A stretch of DNA of 64,000 nucleotides, from the NCBI GenBank assembly GCA_026003215.1, contig BPGV01000001.1:523570-587569 (forward strand). The letters run 5' to 3'. This document shows, piece after piece, positions 52,392-63,297 of this stretch. Numbering within the stretch: the stretch's first letter is position 1; each line of letters begins with the position of its first letter. The notes below the pieces were generated by a model. The model was not told where the DNA came from. It made no database searches and saw only the letters and a list, made by a program, of their open reading frames with translations. Origin of the DNA: Bacteroidia bacterium. GTDB taxonomy: Bacteria; Bacteroidota; Bacteroidia; SpSt-205. Both the position numbers and the translations under genes were made by a program.

Positions 52392-53561
52392 GTGCTGCCG
52401 GTAGCTAAGATTGTGAATGACCCCGTGCATGGGTTTATTCGTTTGCCGGCCGGGCGAGTCTTGCAGGCCCTGAATCATCCCATAGTACAACGGCTTCGTC
52501 GGCTCAGTCAGTTAGGTTTGGCACAGTTTGTGTACCCGGGCGCGACCCATACGCGCTTTCTACATGCGCTGGGAGTATTGCATCTGGCGCAAGAAGCGCT
52601 TACTTCCCTCGCGGGGAAAGGGGTTACGATTTCGGCTGAGACCTGGGAAGCTGTCCTTTTAGCGGCTTTTTTGCATGACATAGGCCATGGTCCCTTCTCT
52701 CACAGCTTGGAAGGTCAGCTTCTTCCCTACACCCATGAAACCATCGGCTTACAACTACTGGAGCTATTGGAAAGGGACTTAGGCGACCTTTCTGAGGTAC
52801 GGGCCTTATGGCAAGGCACCCATCCCCGCTCCTTCCTCAGTGAGCTTATCGCAGGCCAGATTGATGTGGATAGGCTGGACTATTTGGTGCGAGATAGCTT
52901 CTTTACCGGCGTGCAAGAGGGTTTAGTCGGCACAGAGCGATTGATTTACACCATGGCTGTAGCTGAAAACCGACTGGTGATTGAAGAAAAAGGGCTCACT
53001 TCCGTAGAAAAATTCATTGTAACACGGCGATTTATGTACTGGCAGGTGTATTTACACAAAGCTGTATTGGGGGCCGAGTGGTTACTCAGACGCTGGTGGG
53101 CCGCCTTTGCCCAAAGTGAGGAGCATCCCCGAAACTACTCTACCGACACAGGGTTAGATAGATTTCTCTCTTTGGATGAGGCCGCAATTTGGGGATGGAT
53201 TCACTGGGGCACCGGAGCGGCATTTCCTCCGCTACGGGTCTTGAGCCGAGCTTTGTTAGAAAGGCAGTTGTATAAAATACGGTATACGCCCCCAGAGGAA
53301 GCGCCCTTCCTGCGGGAAGTGTGGAGAAAAAGGCTACCTTCCCCTCACCAAACCTGGCAAGAGTGGTTTTGGGTAGAAGGCTGGGCCGAGAATGAAGCCT
53401 ACCAGCCGGGCCAAGAAGAAAACATTTTGATTCTGACCAAAGGCGGGCAGATTCGGGCGCTCCAAGAGCTTAGCCCTTGGATCCACGAGCTGGCAGGGCC
53501 TACGAGGCGGTTTTTTGCGGGTGGGCTTCCCGTAGCTTGGCTTGAATCGCAGCAGCTATAG
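52392..53561 (+). CDS. HD-domain phosphohydrolase (SAMHD1/YpgQ-like)
   Basis: A 389-residue cytoplasmic protein of the SAMHD1-like HD family. The metal ligands are His in HTRFLHALG, the HD pair in AAFLHDIGHGPFSH and Asp in GQIDVDRLDYLVRD. It probably removes triphosphate from dNTPs or a related nucleotide. GTG 52392 is preferred as start because it leaves the family N-terminus KIVNDPVHGFIRL near residue 5; an in-frame TTG at 52377 is possible. Its 3' end overlaps the HIT gene on the other strand by 62 bases. Confidence 0.88.
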   Translation: MLPVAKIVNDPVHGFIRLPAGRVLQALNHPIVQRLRRLSQLGLAQFVYPGATHTRFLHALGVLHLAQEALTSLAGKGVTISAETWEAVLLAAFLHDIGHGPFSHSLEGQLLPYTHETIGLQLLELLERDLGDLSEVRALWQGTHPRSFLSELIAGQIDVDRLDYLVRDSFFTGVQEGLVGTERLIYTMAVAENRLVIEEKGLTSVEKFIVTRRFMYWQVYLHKAVLGAEWLLRRWWAAFAQSEEHPRNYSTDTGLDRFLSLDEAAIWGWIHWGTGAAFPPLRVLSRALLERQLYKIRYTPPEEAPFLREVWRKRLPSPHQTWQEWFWVEGWAENEAYQPGQEENILILTKGGQIRALQELSPWIHELAGPTRRFFAGGLPVAWLESQQL

Positions 53562-53922
53562 AGCGAAACTCCTCTTCGGAGAGTTCTAAGCGGGGATTTT
53601 GGAAGTTTAGGTCCGCCATGGAACGAATAGGTACTAAATGGATATGGGCGTGCGGCACTTCCACGCCTACCACAGCGAAGGCCACCCGCTCACAGGGAAT
53701 AGCCCCATGTATCGCCCGTGCCACCTCCCGGGCAAAAAGCCAAAGCCCTACATAGAGGGGCTCGTCTAAGTCCAACATGTAGTCTATTTCCTTTTTAGGA
53801 ATGACCAAAGTATGCCCTCGCGTGAGCGGACGAATATCCAGAAAAGCCAAGTAGTCCTGGGTCTCCGCTATGCGGTAGGCCGGCAGCTTCCCTTCTACGA
53901 TTTGGGAAAAAACGCTGGGCAT
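53500..53922 (-). CDS. HIT family nucleotide-binding protein
   Basis: A 140-residue protein with the histidine triad PHAHIHLVP (about 90-98) and the N-terminal FSQIVEGKLPAYRI of HINT-like proteins, which hydrolyse adenosine phosphoramidates or similar. Start ATG overlaps the greA stop by one base (TAATG). Its last 62 bases are antisense to the end of the HD gene. It is the last gene of the long operon that begins at 63228. Confidence 0.92.
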   Translation of the reverse strand: MPSVFSQIVEGKLPAYRIAETQDYLAFLDIRPLTRGHTLVIPKKEIDYMLDLDEPLYVGLWLFAREVARAIHGAIPCERVAFAVVGVEVPHAHIHLVPIRSMADLNFQNPRLELSEEEFRSIAAAIQAKLREAHPQKTAS

Positions 53923-54389
53923 TAGTCGTAGCGGATTTCCAAGATTTCCAGTTCCATGAGGCCTGCTGGTACTTGTACAGCCACTACATCGCCGACCTTA
54001 TGTCCTAAGAGGGCTTTGCCGATGGGAGATTCTACAGAAATTTTACCTGCTTTGGCGTTAGCTTCTATGGCTGGCACCAGCATATAGGTAAGTTCGTGGC
54101 CGGTTTTTTTATTACGGAGGCGGAGAGTAGCCAACAGACCGACTTTAGACACATCCACCTGCGAAGGGTCTAACACTTGGCTTTCGGCCAGTAAGGTCTC
54201 TAACTCGGCTATACGTGCTTCCAACAAGCGCTGCTCTTCGCGAGCGGCTTTGTATTCGGCATTTTCGCTGAGGTCGCCTTTCTCGCGCGCCTCGGCGATA
54301 GCTGCGGCGACTTCAGCACGGCGCCGCGTACGCAAATCATGTAGCTCTTCCCGCAAGCGTTCATACGCTTCACGCGTGAGTATCCTCAT
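53922..54389 (-). CDS. greA: Transcription elongation factor GreA
   Basis: A 155-residue factor that stimulates cleavage of the transcript 3' end in backtracked RNA polymerase. The N-terminal coiled coil (about 5-75) has acidic tip residues in GDLSENAEYKAAREEQ, and the C-terminal globular domain (about 80-155) has SVESPIGKALLGHKVGD. Its ATG overlaps the PorV-like stop (ATGA). A housekeeping gene at the end of a surface-protein operon is unusual placement, but small overlaps suggest real coupling. Confidence 0.94.
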   Translation of the reverse strand: MRILTREAYERLREELHDLRTRRRAEVAAAIAEAREKGDLSENAEYKAAREEQRLLEARIAELETLLAESQVLDPSQVDVSKVGLLATLRLRNKKTGHELTYMLVPAIEANAKAGKISVESPIGKALLGHKVGDVVAVQVPAGLMELEILEIRYD

Positions 54390-55489
54390 AAATAGAGACG
54401 AGCGCCTATACTGTGCGTACCGTTGAAGAAGTAGGTAGGTCGGTAGCTATAGTCTATCCCAAAAGTAGAGTAGCGGTTCTCCCCAGATTTGAAGGGCAGC
54501 TCCACGGTGGCCCCAAAGTTTAGGCCGTTGAAGGCGTTTTGGGCTTTTTCTTTATCGGTGATATCTGGCTCCCAGAGATAGGCCCCCCGTACCATAAAGT
54601 AGTTCTTATAGCGGAGTTCCACGCCTGCGCCCAACTGGTTATTTTGGAAGGAGTGGGCATAGAAGCCCACCATGGGGACAATAGAGAACATATAGTCGGT
54701 AGTACCGCCTACGCCGCCTGTACTGGATTCTCGGCCTTTGAGTTCGGTTTCGCCGCCAAAACCTATCCGATAGGAAGCCCCCAAGAGGAGTACCGACGGG
54801 ATTTCAAAGGAAGCCGTAGGTGTAAGAACTGCATTGGTAAAAGTGCTACCTGCTCCGCCGAGATTAGCCCGCACAGAAAGGCCCTCTCCCCGATACCGCA
54901 TCTGAGGACCGATATTCCGTAGGGCCACACCTAACTTAAAGTTGCCTTTTTTATCGCGGTACTGCACGCCTGCGTCAAAGGCTACGCCATTAGCGGCGGC
55001 ATCGGGGATAGACTCATGGATGAGTTTAAGGGTAGCTCCTACATAGATGCGGTCGTCGGCAAAGATTTTGGCGTACGAAAGGGAAATATTAAGCATGGTC
55101 GGAGAAAAATAGCCCAGCCCGCCATCGGGATTATCTATGGTTGTGCGTTCAAACTGTCCTAGGTCAAAGGCCATAACGGCAATCCCGAGGGTGCCACCAT
55201 TCCGGAAGCCTTGGGCAAAACCGAAGGCATTGATGTTGATATCACTGCCGACGAGCCAACGAGTATGCGAAAAGAGGAACTCTGTACGGCGGGTGAGGGC
55301 AATGCCGGCGGGATTGATAATCACGCTTTCTATACCGTAGCAGTTAGCGATATTGAGGCCACCCATACCTGAGCTACGGGCATACGGATTTATGAGGAGC
55401 TGGGTAGCGCCGGCCTGACCTGCCCGTTCGGGATTGCCGGCCAGCGCTACACTCCCCAGTACGACTAAGCTCCAGAGGTATCGCTGCAT
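54386..55489 (-). CDS. PorV/PorQ-family outer membrane barrel protein
   Basis: A 367-residue barrel protein with signal peptide (about 1-18). The N-terminal pattern AGQAGATQLLINPYARSSGMGG and ANCYGIESVIINPAGIA match the UPF0164/PorV-PorQ family. PorV moves T9SS cargo from the translocon to the cell surface; related proteins often lie next to TonB receptors and sorted proteins. Here it directly follows a large T9SS protein (one base between stop and start). It may serve that one cargo rather than be the general PorV. Confidence 0.85.
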   Translation of the reverse strand: MQRYLWSLVVLGSVALAGNPERAGQAGATQLLINPYARSSGMGGLNIANCYGIESVIINPAGIALTRRTEFLFSHTRWLVGSDININAFGFAQGFRNGGTLGIAVMAFDLGQFERTTIDNPDGGLGYFSPTMLNISLSYAKIFADDRIYVGATLKLIHESIPDAAANGVAFDAGVQYRDKKGNFKLGVALRNIGPQMRYRGEGLSVRANLGGAGSTFTNAVLTPTASFEIPSVLLLGASYRIGFGGETELKGRESSTGGVGGTTDYMFSIVPMVGFYAHSFQNNQLGAGVELRYKNYFMVRGAYLWEPDITDKEKAQNAFNGLNFGATVELPFKSGENRYSTFGIDYSYRPTYFFNGTHSIGARLYL

Positions 55490-55490
55490 A

Positions 55491-58424
55491 TCAATAGTTA
55501 TTGAGGTCTATTTGCGGCATTATGGCGAAAAACTTGATAATCTTCTGCCCTAACCCCGGTGCATCTATATGTATAATATACACACCACTGGCTATAGGCA
55601 CACCGTATTCGTTTTTGAGGTCCCACTCGACATCGGGCTCCTCGGAGTCTTTACGGAAGGTGCGTACGAGCACCCCATTGAGGGTAAAGATGCGTATCGT
55701 GCAGCGTTGGGGGAGGTTGGTAATCTTAGCTCGGGTGTCTATTTGGCTGACTTCATAGCGTCCGCGTCCTGCACCAGAACGGCCATAAAAAGGATTCGGT
55801 ACAATCCGGATTAGGTCTAAAGCACTTTTAGCCGTGGGAATGTCTCCGAGCCGAGCGGCCACTTCCCCTGTGGAAAACTCAAAGGTAGGAGCTTCGCCGG
55901 TAGGTGCAGGGCGGTAAGATTTATTTACATTTACTGTAACTCGCACCTCAGTCGGGATGTCTTTATAGTGCCTAAAAACATACTGAGAAGAAGCTACACG
56001 AGGCAAAGCGATCCAGGCCACATACTTATAAAAGGAATCTAACCGAACCCGCTCACCCGAGGGCTTCTGAATAAGCATGGAGGCAGGGTCAAAATTCCCA
56101 TTATTATCTATCGTAGGACCATCCCCTACGCAGAGCCAGTTAGCAAAACTCTGACACTCATCATACGGCTTTGTGGTGATAAGTATCCAGTGACGCCCAC
56201 CATAGGCATCCCCGGAAGAACCTAAACTGTGGGTAGGATTGAAAAGCATATCGTCACCATTATCCCCACGATACCAAGAGGCTTCAGCAAAGACAATATT
56301 AACTCGTTCCCCTGTTTCTAAGTTGACCGCATAACCAGGAAACCAGCTAAATCCTTGTGTGGAGACACTAAGCGCATCATTCCTATAGGCCAGCGTATCC
56401 CCTGCCAAAACATCCCGGCTCACCCTCCATTTTGCTACCCGAGGCATTCCCGCCCCTACTAAACGAGAGAGGGAATAGGAAGGGGAGGACTCCAATACCA
56501 AACACTTAGACCATTTGGTCGGATCAGGAGTGATTACAAGCTGGACACTGGGCAACTTCTCCAAGGTAACCGAAATAGCAGGCTGCATACGACGAAGTCT
56601 TGCCGTTGTACTACCCAAACAGCTATCTCTACCCGGAGAAACATTGCAGAAAAGCACCCCAAAAGAAAGAGCAGCCTCTTCATACGCACGGGCCAGTCCA
56701 AATGGAGCCCATCCTCCTTCAAAGATAGTACGCAATAGACGAGGCTCATCATAAAAGACGGTCCATGGCTGGTTAGAAGGAACAGGCAGCCCTCCCATAC
56801 CTGAAGTTGGCTGATAACAAGTATCTACCGGCACGCGTCCACCTGCTTGAAAGAGAAGCCAATCTTTTGACCCGCTATCTGTAGCTGAAGTAAAGAAAGA
56901 AAGCCATGGCTTATTGGGGTCAGCGTATTCAATGGTAGCTTCTATAAGGCCATTTTTGGGCGGTTTTTGCACGTACCACCAGCCTGTAGCCCCTCCACAT
57001 AGCCACGGATAATTCGCAACTTCAAAGAACTTAGCACCTGGTTCTTGTACTTGCCGCAGCACTATAGAAATACCATGTCCAGGAATGACCCTCTCTGTAC
57101 CCGCATGATACCTATTCCGCAGGAAGTTCCAGGTATTCTTAGCATGGTCCCATTCATCGGCACCTATCGCTGCCCAAGAAGTATAAATCAGCTGATAAGG
57201 CGCTCCACTACCCGTAGGACGCCCATACAACTCCCACTCCTTCACCAGAATGGTCCCGTTCATCGTGTCTCGTACAGAGGTATCGGTATTTACGACGAGG
57301 CGGTAGTCATAAGGCTTTACCTGCTTCGGATCTACTACCTTGATAGCAAATGGACCTGCGCCCGGTAAATACACCGGTGGAGCAGCCTTATACGGAGGAG
57401 ATAGGAGTTGGCTTTCGGACTCCGGTGTGAGTCGTAGCACACCCCCACCATTCCCCTGACCATGAATGCGCGCAATCTTTACCCCATCGCCATACGCACT
57501 GGCAAGCACCGTACCCATCTTCTCAAACTCCACCTTGTGAGGCACAGCCTCATAGCTCCGCACATTATTGCGCCCCAGAATAAACTTTATATTATTCGTA
57601 GGCTCGCCATTATGCGCATATGCCACTACCATGAAGTAATAGCGGCGATAATTTACTAAACGGGGGTCGGTCCCCTCGGCAAACTTATCCTCCGTCACCC
57701 GCAGGGAATAAAAGAGCCCTTTATCCTCTCCATTCACCATCACTTTATCTACAATAAGCGGCGTGCTTTGGCCAGGAACATCGGTTTCTTCCCGATTTAC
57801 TATCGTGGTTATGCCATTTTTGACATCACACTGGGCGATTAAGGCCGCTTTAGTAGGATCTTGCAGGTCAGTCACGGAGACTCGAGCATCCCTGAGCTGA
57901 TAAACGAGATACCCTTCAAAGCGATAATAAGGATCACTTGCCCCCGAAGCCAAAAGCACCGGGTCAGCCTGTCTGTAGTTTTCTCGGTAGTTGTTAGATA
58001 AGGGGTTCTTGTAAGACCAGTTGAGGATCAGTTCCCTATCCAGCTCCACGATCTCCAAATCCGGCGCATCGGGGCCCTCCACCAGCTGAAAGTTATTGTC
58101 AAAGAGGGCTTGGGCAATATCGTCGGCCTGATACAAGAGACAGACAGAACCTATACGACCATCGCCCCCTGGACCATAGTTGCCACCTGCATCCCGCGCC
58201 CACGGAACGCCTATCACTATGTCGTTGACCGCTCCCGGCTGGAGAATAAAAGGTCCTGCAGACTGCAAGTACCTTCTATCAAAAGGGGAGTTCCCCGCAC
58301 TGACTTCATCCCAGCCAGGGGGAGGGGCATTGAAGGTGCAAGAAAGACGAGCAGCCCCCCCCCCCTGGATAACCATAATAAATATAGTGCGTAGTAGGAC
58401 CCGTACCATAGCCATTTGTCCCAT
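55491..58424 (-). pseudogene. Large T9SS-sorted protein, C-terminal part (frame-shifted at a poly-G run)
   Basis: The 977-codon frame holds the main part of a Bacteroidota family with a FlgD-like/T9SS C-terminus (RIVPNPFYGRSGAG, TIRIFTLNGVLVRTF and DLKNEYGVPIASGVYIIHID). From about residue 26 on (GWDEVSAGNSPFDRRYLQSA) it continues the preceding frame, whose last residues are YIYYGYPG. The join is at the G11 tract 58355-58365; G10 or G13 would fuse the frames. Residues before the tract in this frame are out-of-frame filler. It may be expressed only after slippage, or the break may be an assembly error. The full protein would be about 1,354 residues. Next gene is the PorV-like barrel. Confidence 0.8.
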
Positions 58425-59556
58425 TAGCTACCAAAGGTGATCCGTCCTTCCAAATAGAGCGCATGTAGTTATAGAAATGTATAGCATTGGTAGGGTTTCC
58501 ACGCACGCTAAAGTCGTTTTCATAGTACATAAAGTTCGTCATCTTGAGGCGATTGCCGTTTTGATCCAGCGGCCCTTGGAAAAAGTCTGTCCCTATGGCT
58601 GGCGGATTAGATCCATACCCCGTAGGTGGGTCATCGGTATTATCTCCATTATAGCAGAAGCCTAACCCCCGAATGGTATCACAGCCCACATAATCATCCG
58701 CATAAAACCCTAAGTCTGCATCCACCCACACACCAAAATAAGTTTGATTGAGCGCCAGTGTGCCGCGATTGATTATACGATATTTATAAAAAGTCATGTC
58801 ATTGATTTGGTTTGTAGTAGCAAAAGCAAAGGCCATCGCTTGTATTTCTAAGCCAATCGGTGCCGCTCCCGTTTCTGTATGCACATTTCCTTTATCGTTA
58901 TACACCCACCAGATAGCCATATCCCCCAAGACGTCCGGATAGTCGCCGGAGGCGGGGTTATAATCGCCATCCCCATTTACATCTACGTAAGGAGCCAGGT
59001 TGCGCTCAAAGCCTGGGGTGTTGTTGATAGCTGGCCAGGATACGACGTTGGGATAGTTACCTAAGTTAAGGTTATTAGGGTCAGTTTGATAAGCCGCGCG
59101 AAAAGCGTTGATTTCCTGGCGGGTGATCACAAAGTGCCTATCCCACTGCTGGCAGATGGTGGCATCGGTAGTAGCTTGGAGCGAGAGCGGCCCCGCGAAG
59201 TAATCAATCCCACTTTGGCGATAGGTCTGCCCCGCGAGGCGCAAACGCCCCGCCGCATCTAACCCACCCACCCATATCGCATGGGCAAACATGGAGTGGA
59301 TAGCCGGCACCCCCGGCGGGACCTTAGGTATCTCATAGCGGGGATTCCCTACCAGGTCCCACCACATATCGCCGCCGTTGTGGATGAGGCACCGCACATT
59401 GTTGATATCGAGCTGTACGCTGGAAGTAGGCACTGTACAGCTACTAGCGGTGCGGGGCGCTACTCGTCTTTCTACGGACCCCATAATCTCGCGGGCCAAC
59501 AGGCCCCCTATGCTCACTGCGAGAAGCAGGAGACGCATCATGGCTACGGGTTTCAT
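58306..59556 (-). pseudogene. Large T9SS-sorted protein, N-terminal part (frame-shifted at a poly-G run)
   Basis: The frame from ATG 59556 encodes a signal peptide (about 1-21) and about 375 residues of a beta-rich secreted domain with a calcium-like VDVNGDGDYNPASGD and FYKYRIINRGTLAL. After GYPGGGG it ends in 14 residues unlike the family. The correct continuation is in the next frame (C-terminal part). The break is at the 11-base poly-G run. The gene starts 20 bases after the TonB receptor stop. The -7-like TAACTTAG at 59563-59570 has one mismatch, so it is probably read mainly from the upstream operon promoter. Confidence 0.8.
58355..58365 (-). repeat. G11 homopolymer at the frameshift of the T9SS gene
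   Basis: Eleven C on the plus strand, eleven G in the coding sense. One base less (or two more) restores the reading frame across the gene. It is the longest mononucleotide G/C run noticed in the window. Confidence 0.8.
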
Positions 59557-59576
59557 ACCGCGACTAAGTTATAAGG

Positions 59577-62567
59577 TTAGAAGGAAAATAGCAAGCCCAA
59601 CCGGATGCGAAGCGGCGCACCCAAGAGGGCAGGGTTTTTCTCTTTTAGACGATACAGATACTCAAAGCTCTCCTTAGAATACTGGCTTCGCGCCAGCTGC
59701 TGCCCCACCGGCGACTGGATATAGCCACTATCGTCCGGCACCCCCGTGTACGGATAGACCCCCAGTACATTCTTTTGATTGAACGCATTCAGAAAGATAA
59801 CATACACATTGAGGATAGACTGCTTATCCTCGCCCCGACGAATAATAAAATCCCTATCTACGCGGATATCAAAGCGATTATACCAAGGGAGATTGTTAGA
59901 AAAAGGCTGGCCACTAATGAGATTAACGGGATTGACCCCAAACTGCACATCTGCGGGGTTAGGCAGCAGGTACCGCGTGTAAGGACGCCCAGAACCTAAG
60001 TTGTAAGTAATATTGATACCCGCCCCCATGAGGGGATAAATGGTTTTCCCGCCAATAGTCACCGCCGGCCCCTTAACACCGCGCTCTAAGAAACGAATAT
60101 CCGCCACCCCTGTAAAAGTATGCCGTTGGTCAAAGGATAAAGGCAGAAGCGACCGAAAGACATTGAAGCCTTCTATGCTCCCAATCAAACCCCGACTGGA
60201 AGTGGCCGAGGAACCCGTACCCTGCGCATATTGTAGCGTATAAGCAAATCGCAGCTCTAACACCCCCATGCGCCGAATGTCTATATCTACATTGATACCT
60301 TTCACCGTAGAGAAGTCCAAGTTTTCAAAGCTGGTATAACTCACAGGATAACCGCCATAAAACTGGAAGGACTGCACCATGTCTCGCATTTCACGGTAAT
60401 ACCCCGATATGGAAAGGGCTATACTTTGCGTAAGGAGCTGTTTAAACCCGACCTCAAAGTCTATGGTTTTTTCCGGACGAAGGCGCGGATTAGCCACATC
60501 CAAGGTGGCGTTTTGTAGGATAAAGAGATAATCCACAAACTGAGCTACCTGACCTGTACGAGGACGCTGGGTGAGCACATCATAGTGCGCAAAGAAAGTG
60601 GCCTCATCGGAGATAGGGAAGGAGAAGGAGATACGAGGCATAATATTGACTTGCGGCTTGTAATCTTCGAAAGTCTCAAAGGTGAGGCTATCGGCTTTAA
60701 GATGGGGAAGCGCACGCCCACCCGAAGCCCGAATAATTGCAAGGGCACTGGTCGGTGCACCATTGGCATCATACCACGTATTTTCCCTGCGGTACCCAAT
60801 AATGCGCGTAGGATTGAGGGCATTATCCACATAGGCCACCCAATCTCCCCCTACACCTTGCGGCAAAGAAACGCCTAACAGACGAGCCGTTTCTTCAGCC
60901 CGATAGAAAGGACGAATAATATACGGATCCTTCAGTACAGGCAAGTTTGCATCAAAACGATCTACGCGGACCCCGAGATTGAAGAACATCTTATCAAACT
61001 CAAACTTATCTTGGAGATAAAAGGCTACATAGGTAGGCGCAAAAGCGTTTTGTGGGCGATTTTCTCTATCAGTAAAGAATTTTTCCGGAGCCACGCGACG
61101 CATCTTTTCACCCCATGGGGTGTATCCTTGGTACACCACGGCCGGGTTTCCCCCTGCGTAAAGGTCGTTTATATCAAACATGCGCAGGCTAAAAAAGCTG
61201 GGATCCATCGCATCTGGATCTATACGGTCAAGTCCATCCACAGGCAGCCCCAGCTTTTCGCGCATTTTTTTGTCAAAATAGCTTTGTTGATCCGCTTGAT
61301 ACAGGGGAAGGTACCGAATAGTATCCCCCGAAACAATAGGGTGGTCTCGATCAAGCTCAGACAAATGGCGATTGGCATAGAGCCGCATCAGGTTCCACAA
61401 GCCGTTTGACCCTGTGAGGAATACCTGATAAAAACGATCATACCGCTGATCAAACTCAAACCCCACCTTAAAGTTATGCCGGCCCAACTCTACAGCGGCT
61501 TGCCCCGTGACGCGAAACATATCGGCATTATCAAACGAGGGCCCCCCTGTGGCAATATACCCTTGGCCAAGGTAAAGGTTATATATGAGCGTCTGAGCAC
61601 CTAAGAGACCATTCACATTCCCTCCCAGTTGCAGAAGGTCTACAAAGTTCCGTACTCTACCACTGGGTTCTACAGTAAGCGTGTAGGGATTAAAGAGCAA
61701 GCGCGGATTTTGAGCCAGGTAGTTATAGATAAAGGTATTATAGTTAGCCAAGATAGGATGGCTACTATTAGAGGGATCAAAAATGTATTCATTTTCCACA
61801 TAGCCTTGGGTTTCGTATGCGGGAAGGTTCCCATTTACCAAGGTAGGAACGAGTAGCTCAGCATAGCGGGTTTGGAAGCGCCCTATGTGCCCATACCGGA
61901 ACCAATCCAAATCAAACTCCGGATCTACCGTCCGCCCATCAAAACGGGTATAGTCAAACTGTAACGTATAGAAGAAGTTTTTCAAGAAGCTCCCTGTATC
62001 ACCTGGGAAAGTCTGTTGGATACGCACAAAGCCCCGCAAAGTACGAGCATAACGTACCGCTACGCGGTCATACGCCAGTAGAGAACGCGAAAGGTTCCAA
62101 AGATCCCGTTTGGAATCTTCCCCACTGAAGCCCAGTTTTAGAAAGGCATTTTCTCCTAAGCGCAAATCGGCCCGGAAGTTGGCCCGCACTTGGCGCAGGG
62201 TAGCTCCCTGCCGATACTTGATATTTTCTATATCTGCGGGTGCAAGAAAGTTTGCTCGATTTACAAAAAAGGCCTGTCCTTCTCCAAAAGGCGTAAGGGG
62301 GGTAGTCCGCAAATCTTCCCATACCTCTGGCTTCACCCTATACACCCCTCCATATGGTGGGTCATAATCTCGCTCGTGCTGATACTCCATCGTAAAGGCA
62401 TACCCCAAAATAGGGGTTTTTAGACCATCCTCGGAGGTACGAGAGAAGATGGGCCCTGAGGCATTGAACGCGAAGAGGTTAAACTTATAAGGGTCGGTAA
62501 GCTGGCTGGATTGAATTTCCCCGCCAAAGGTATGCTTAGCGCTGGGGGCCCCTGTAGTAATCTGCAC
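59577..62567 (-). pseudogene. TonB-dependent receptor, main part (frame-shifted at a poly-G run)
   Basis: The frame holds most of a large receptor: end of the plug (VQITTGAPSAKHTFGGEIQ, an in-family continuation of the plug's GDVMGG), a 22-strand-type barrel of about 960 residues, FNLGVRVDRFDAN, NPRLRPEKTIDFEVGF, and a typical terminal strand RIRLGLLFSF. The family is that of receptors linked to FlgD/T9SS proteins and PorV-like barrels. Substrate unknown. Its codons join the N-terminal part if the G run at 62570-62578 is 8 instead of 9. The T9SS gene starts 20 bases after its stop. Confidence 0.82.
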
Positions 62568-63228
62568 TACCCCCCCCCATCACATCCCCAAACTCCGCCG
62601 GTATCCCCCCCGTATACACCGATAACTGAGAAATGCCCCGCTGGGGCATCGCAAAGGTACCTATTACCCGCACCCCATCTACAAAATATTGGGTTGCATC
62701 CCCCCGCGCACCTCGCACATTTACTCCCGCACCAAACTTATCATCCACTTGATATACCCCAGCTGCCGTAGCTAAAAAGGTATTTATATTTCTGGTGCCC
62801 AGCTTTTGTATCTGCTCTATAGTGATAGTTTTACCCGTTACGGTTTCATCCTTCTCAAAAAGCGGTACTTTATAATCTACAATGACTTGGGTTTCAGCCT
62901 GGACGCTGGATTCCATATTAATATCCAGGACGATGGTACGGTTCGCGGTGACCACCACGCCGGCGATAGTAAAGGTTTTGCCCGCGTAGCTGGCCCGCAC
63001 ATCGTAGGTACCCGGAGAAACCGGTGCGATACTGTATTCCCCATTTTCATTGGTATTGGCCCCCCCCTTGATAATCCCATTTTGGAGGATAACGACCGTG
63101 GCAAACGGGAGCGGCTCTCGGGTAACCTTATCACGTACCACGCCCCGTATCTTGCCCGCATCCTGCTGAGCCAACACAATACCCATCAAGCCCAGCAGCA
63201 GGGAAATGTGAAAAAGCTGTCTTAGCAT
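62536..63228 (-). pseudogene. TonB-dependent receptor, N-terminal part (frame-shifted at a poly-G run)
   Basis: The frame from ATG 63228 gives a signal peptide (about 1-20, VLAQQ), a CarboxypepD_reg-like domain (about 27-110), and the start of the plug (RNINTFLATAAGVYQVDD, VRGARGDATQYFVDGVRV, GIPAEFGDVMGGG). It then runs into 11 residues out of family and a stop at 62536. The plug continues in the other frame after the G run. The exact box TATATTTG lies 22 bases before the ATG. Confidence 0.82.
62570..62578 (-). repeat. G9 homopolymer at the frameshift of the TonB receptor
   Basis: Nine C on the plus strand, nine G in the coding sense. Eight would give an uninterrupted receptor. Runs of eight C also occur in the intact glycine-rich gene (44,600-44,950), so long runs alone do not imply a break. 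Confidence 0.78.
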
Positions 63229-63250
63229 ACACGTAGGGCTTTACCAACGG

Positions 63251-63258
63251 CAAATATA
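63251..63258 (-). promoter_or_regulatory. Bacteroidota -7 element TAnnTTTG
   Basis: Exact TATATTTG on the minus strand, 22 bases before ATG 63228. It is the likely promoter of the TonB/T9SS/PorV/greA/HIT operon, here with a short leader. Confidence 0.55.
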
Positions 63259-63297
63259 CAGGAAACTCTGGATATGCAAGTCCCCCTCGGAGCAACG

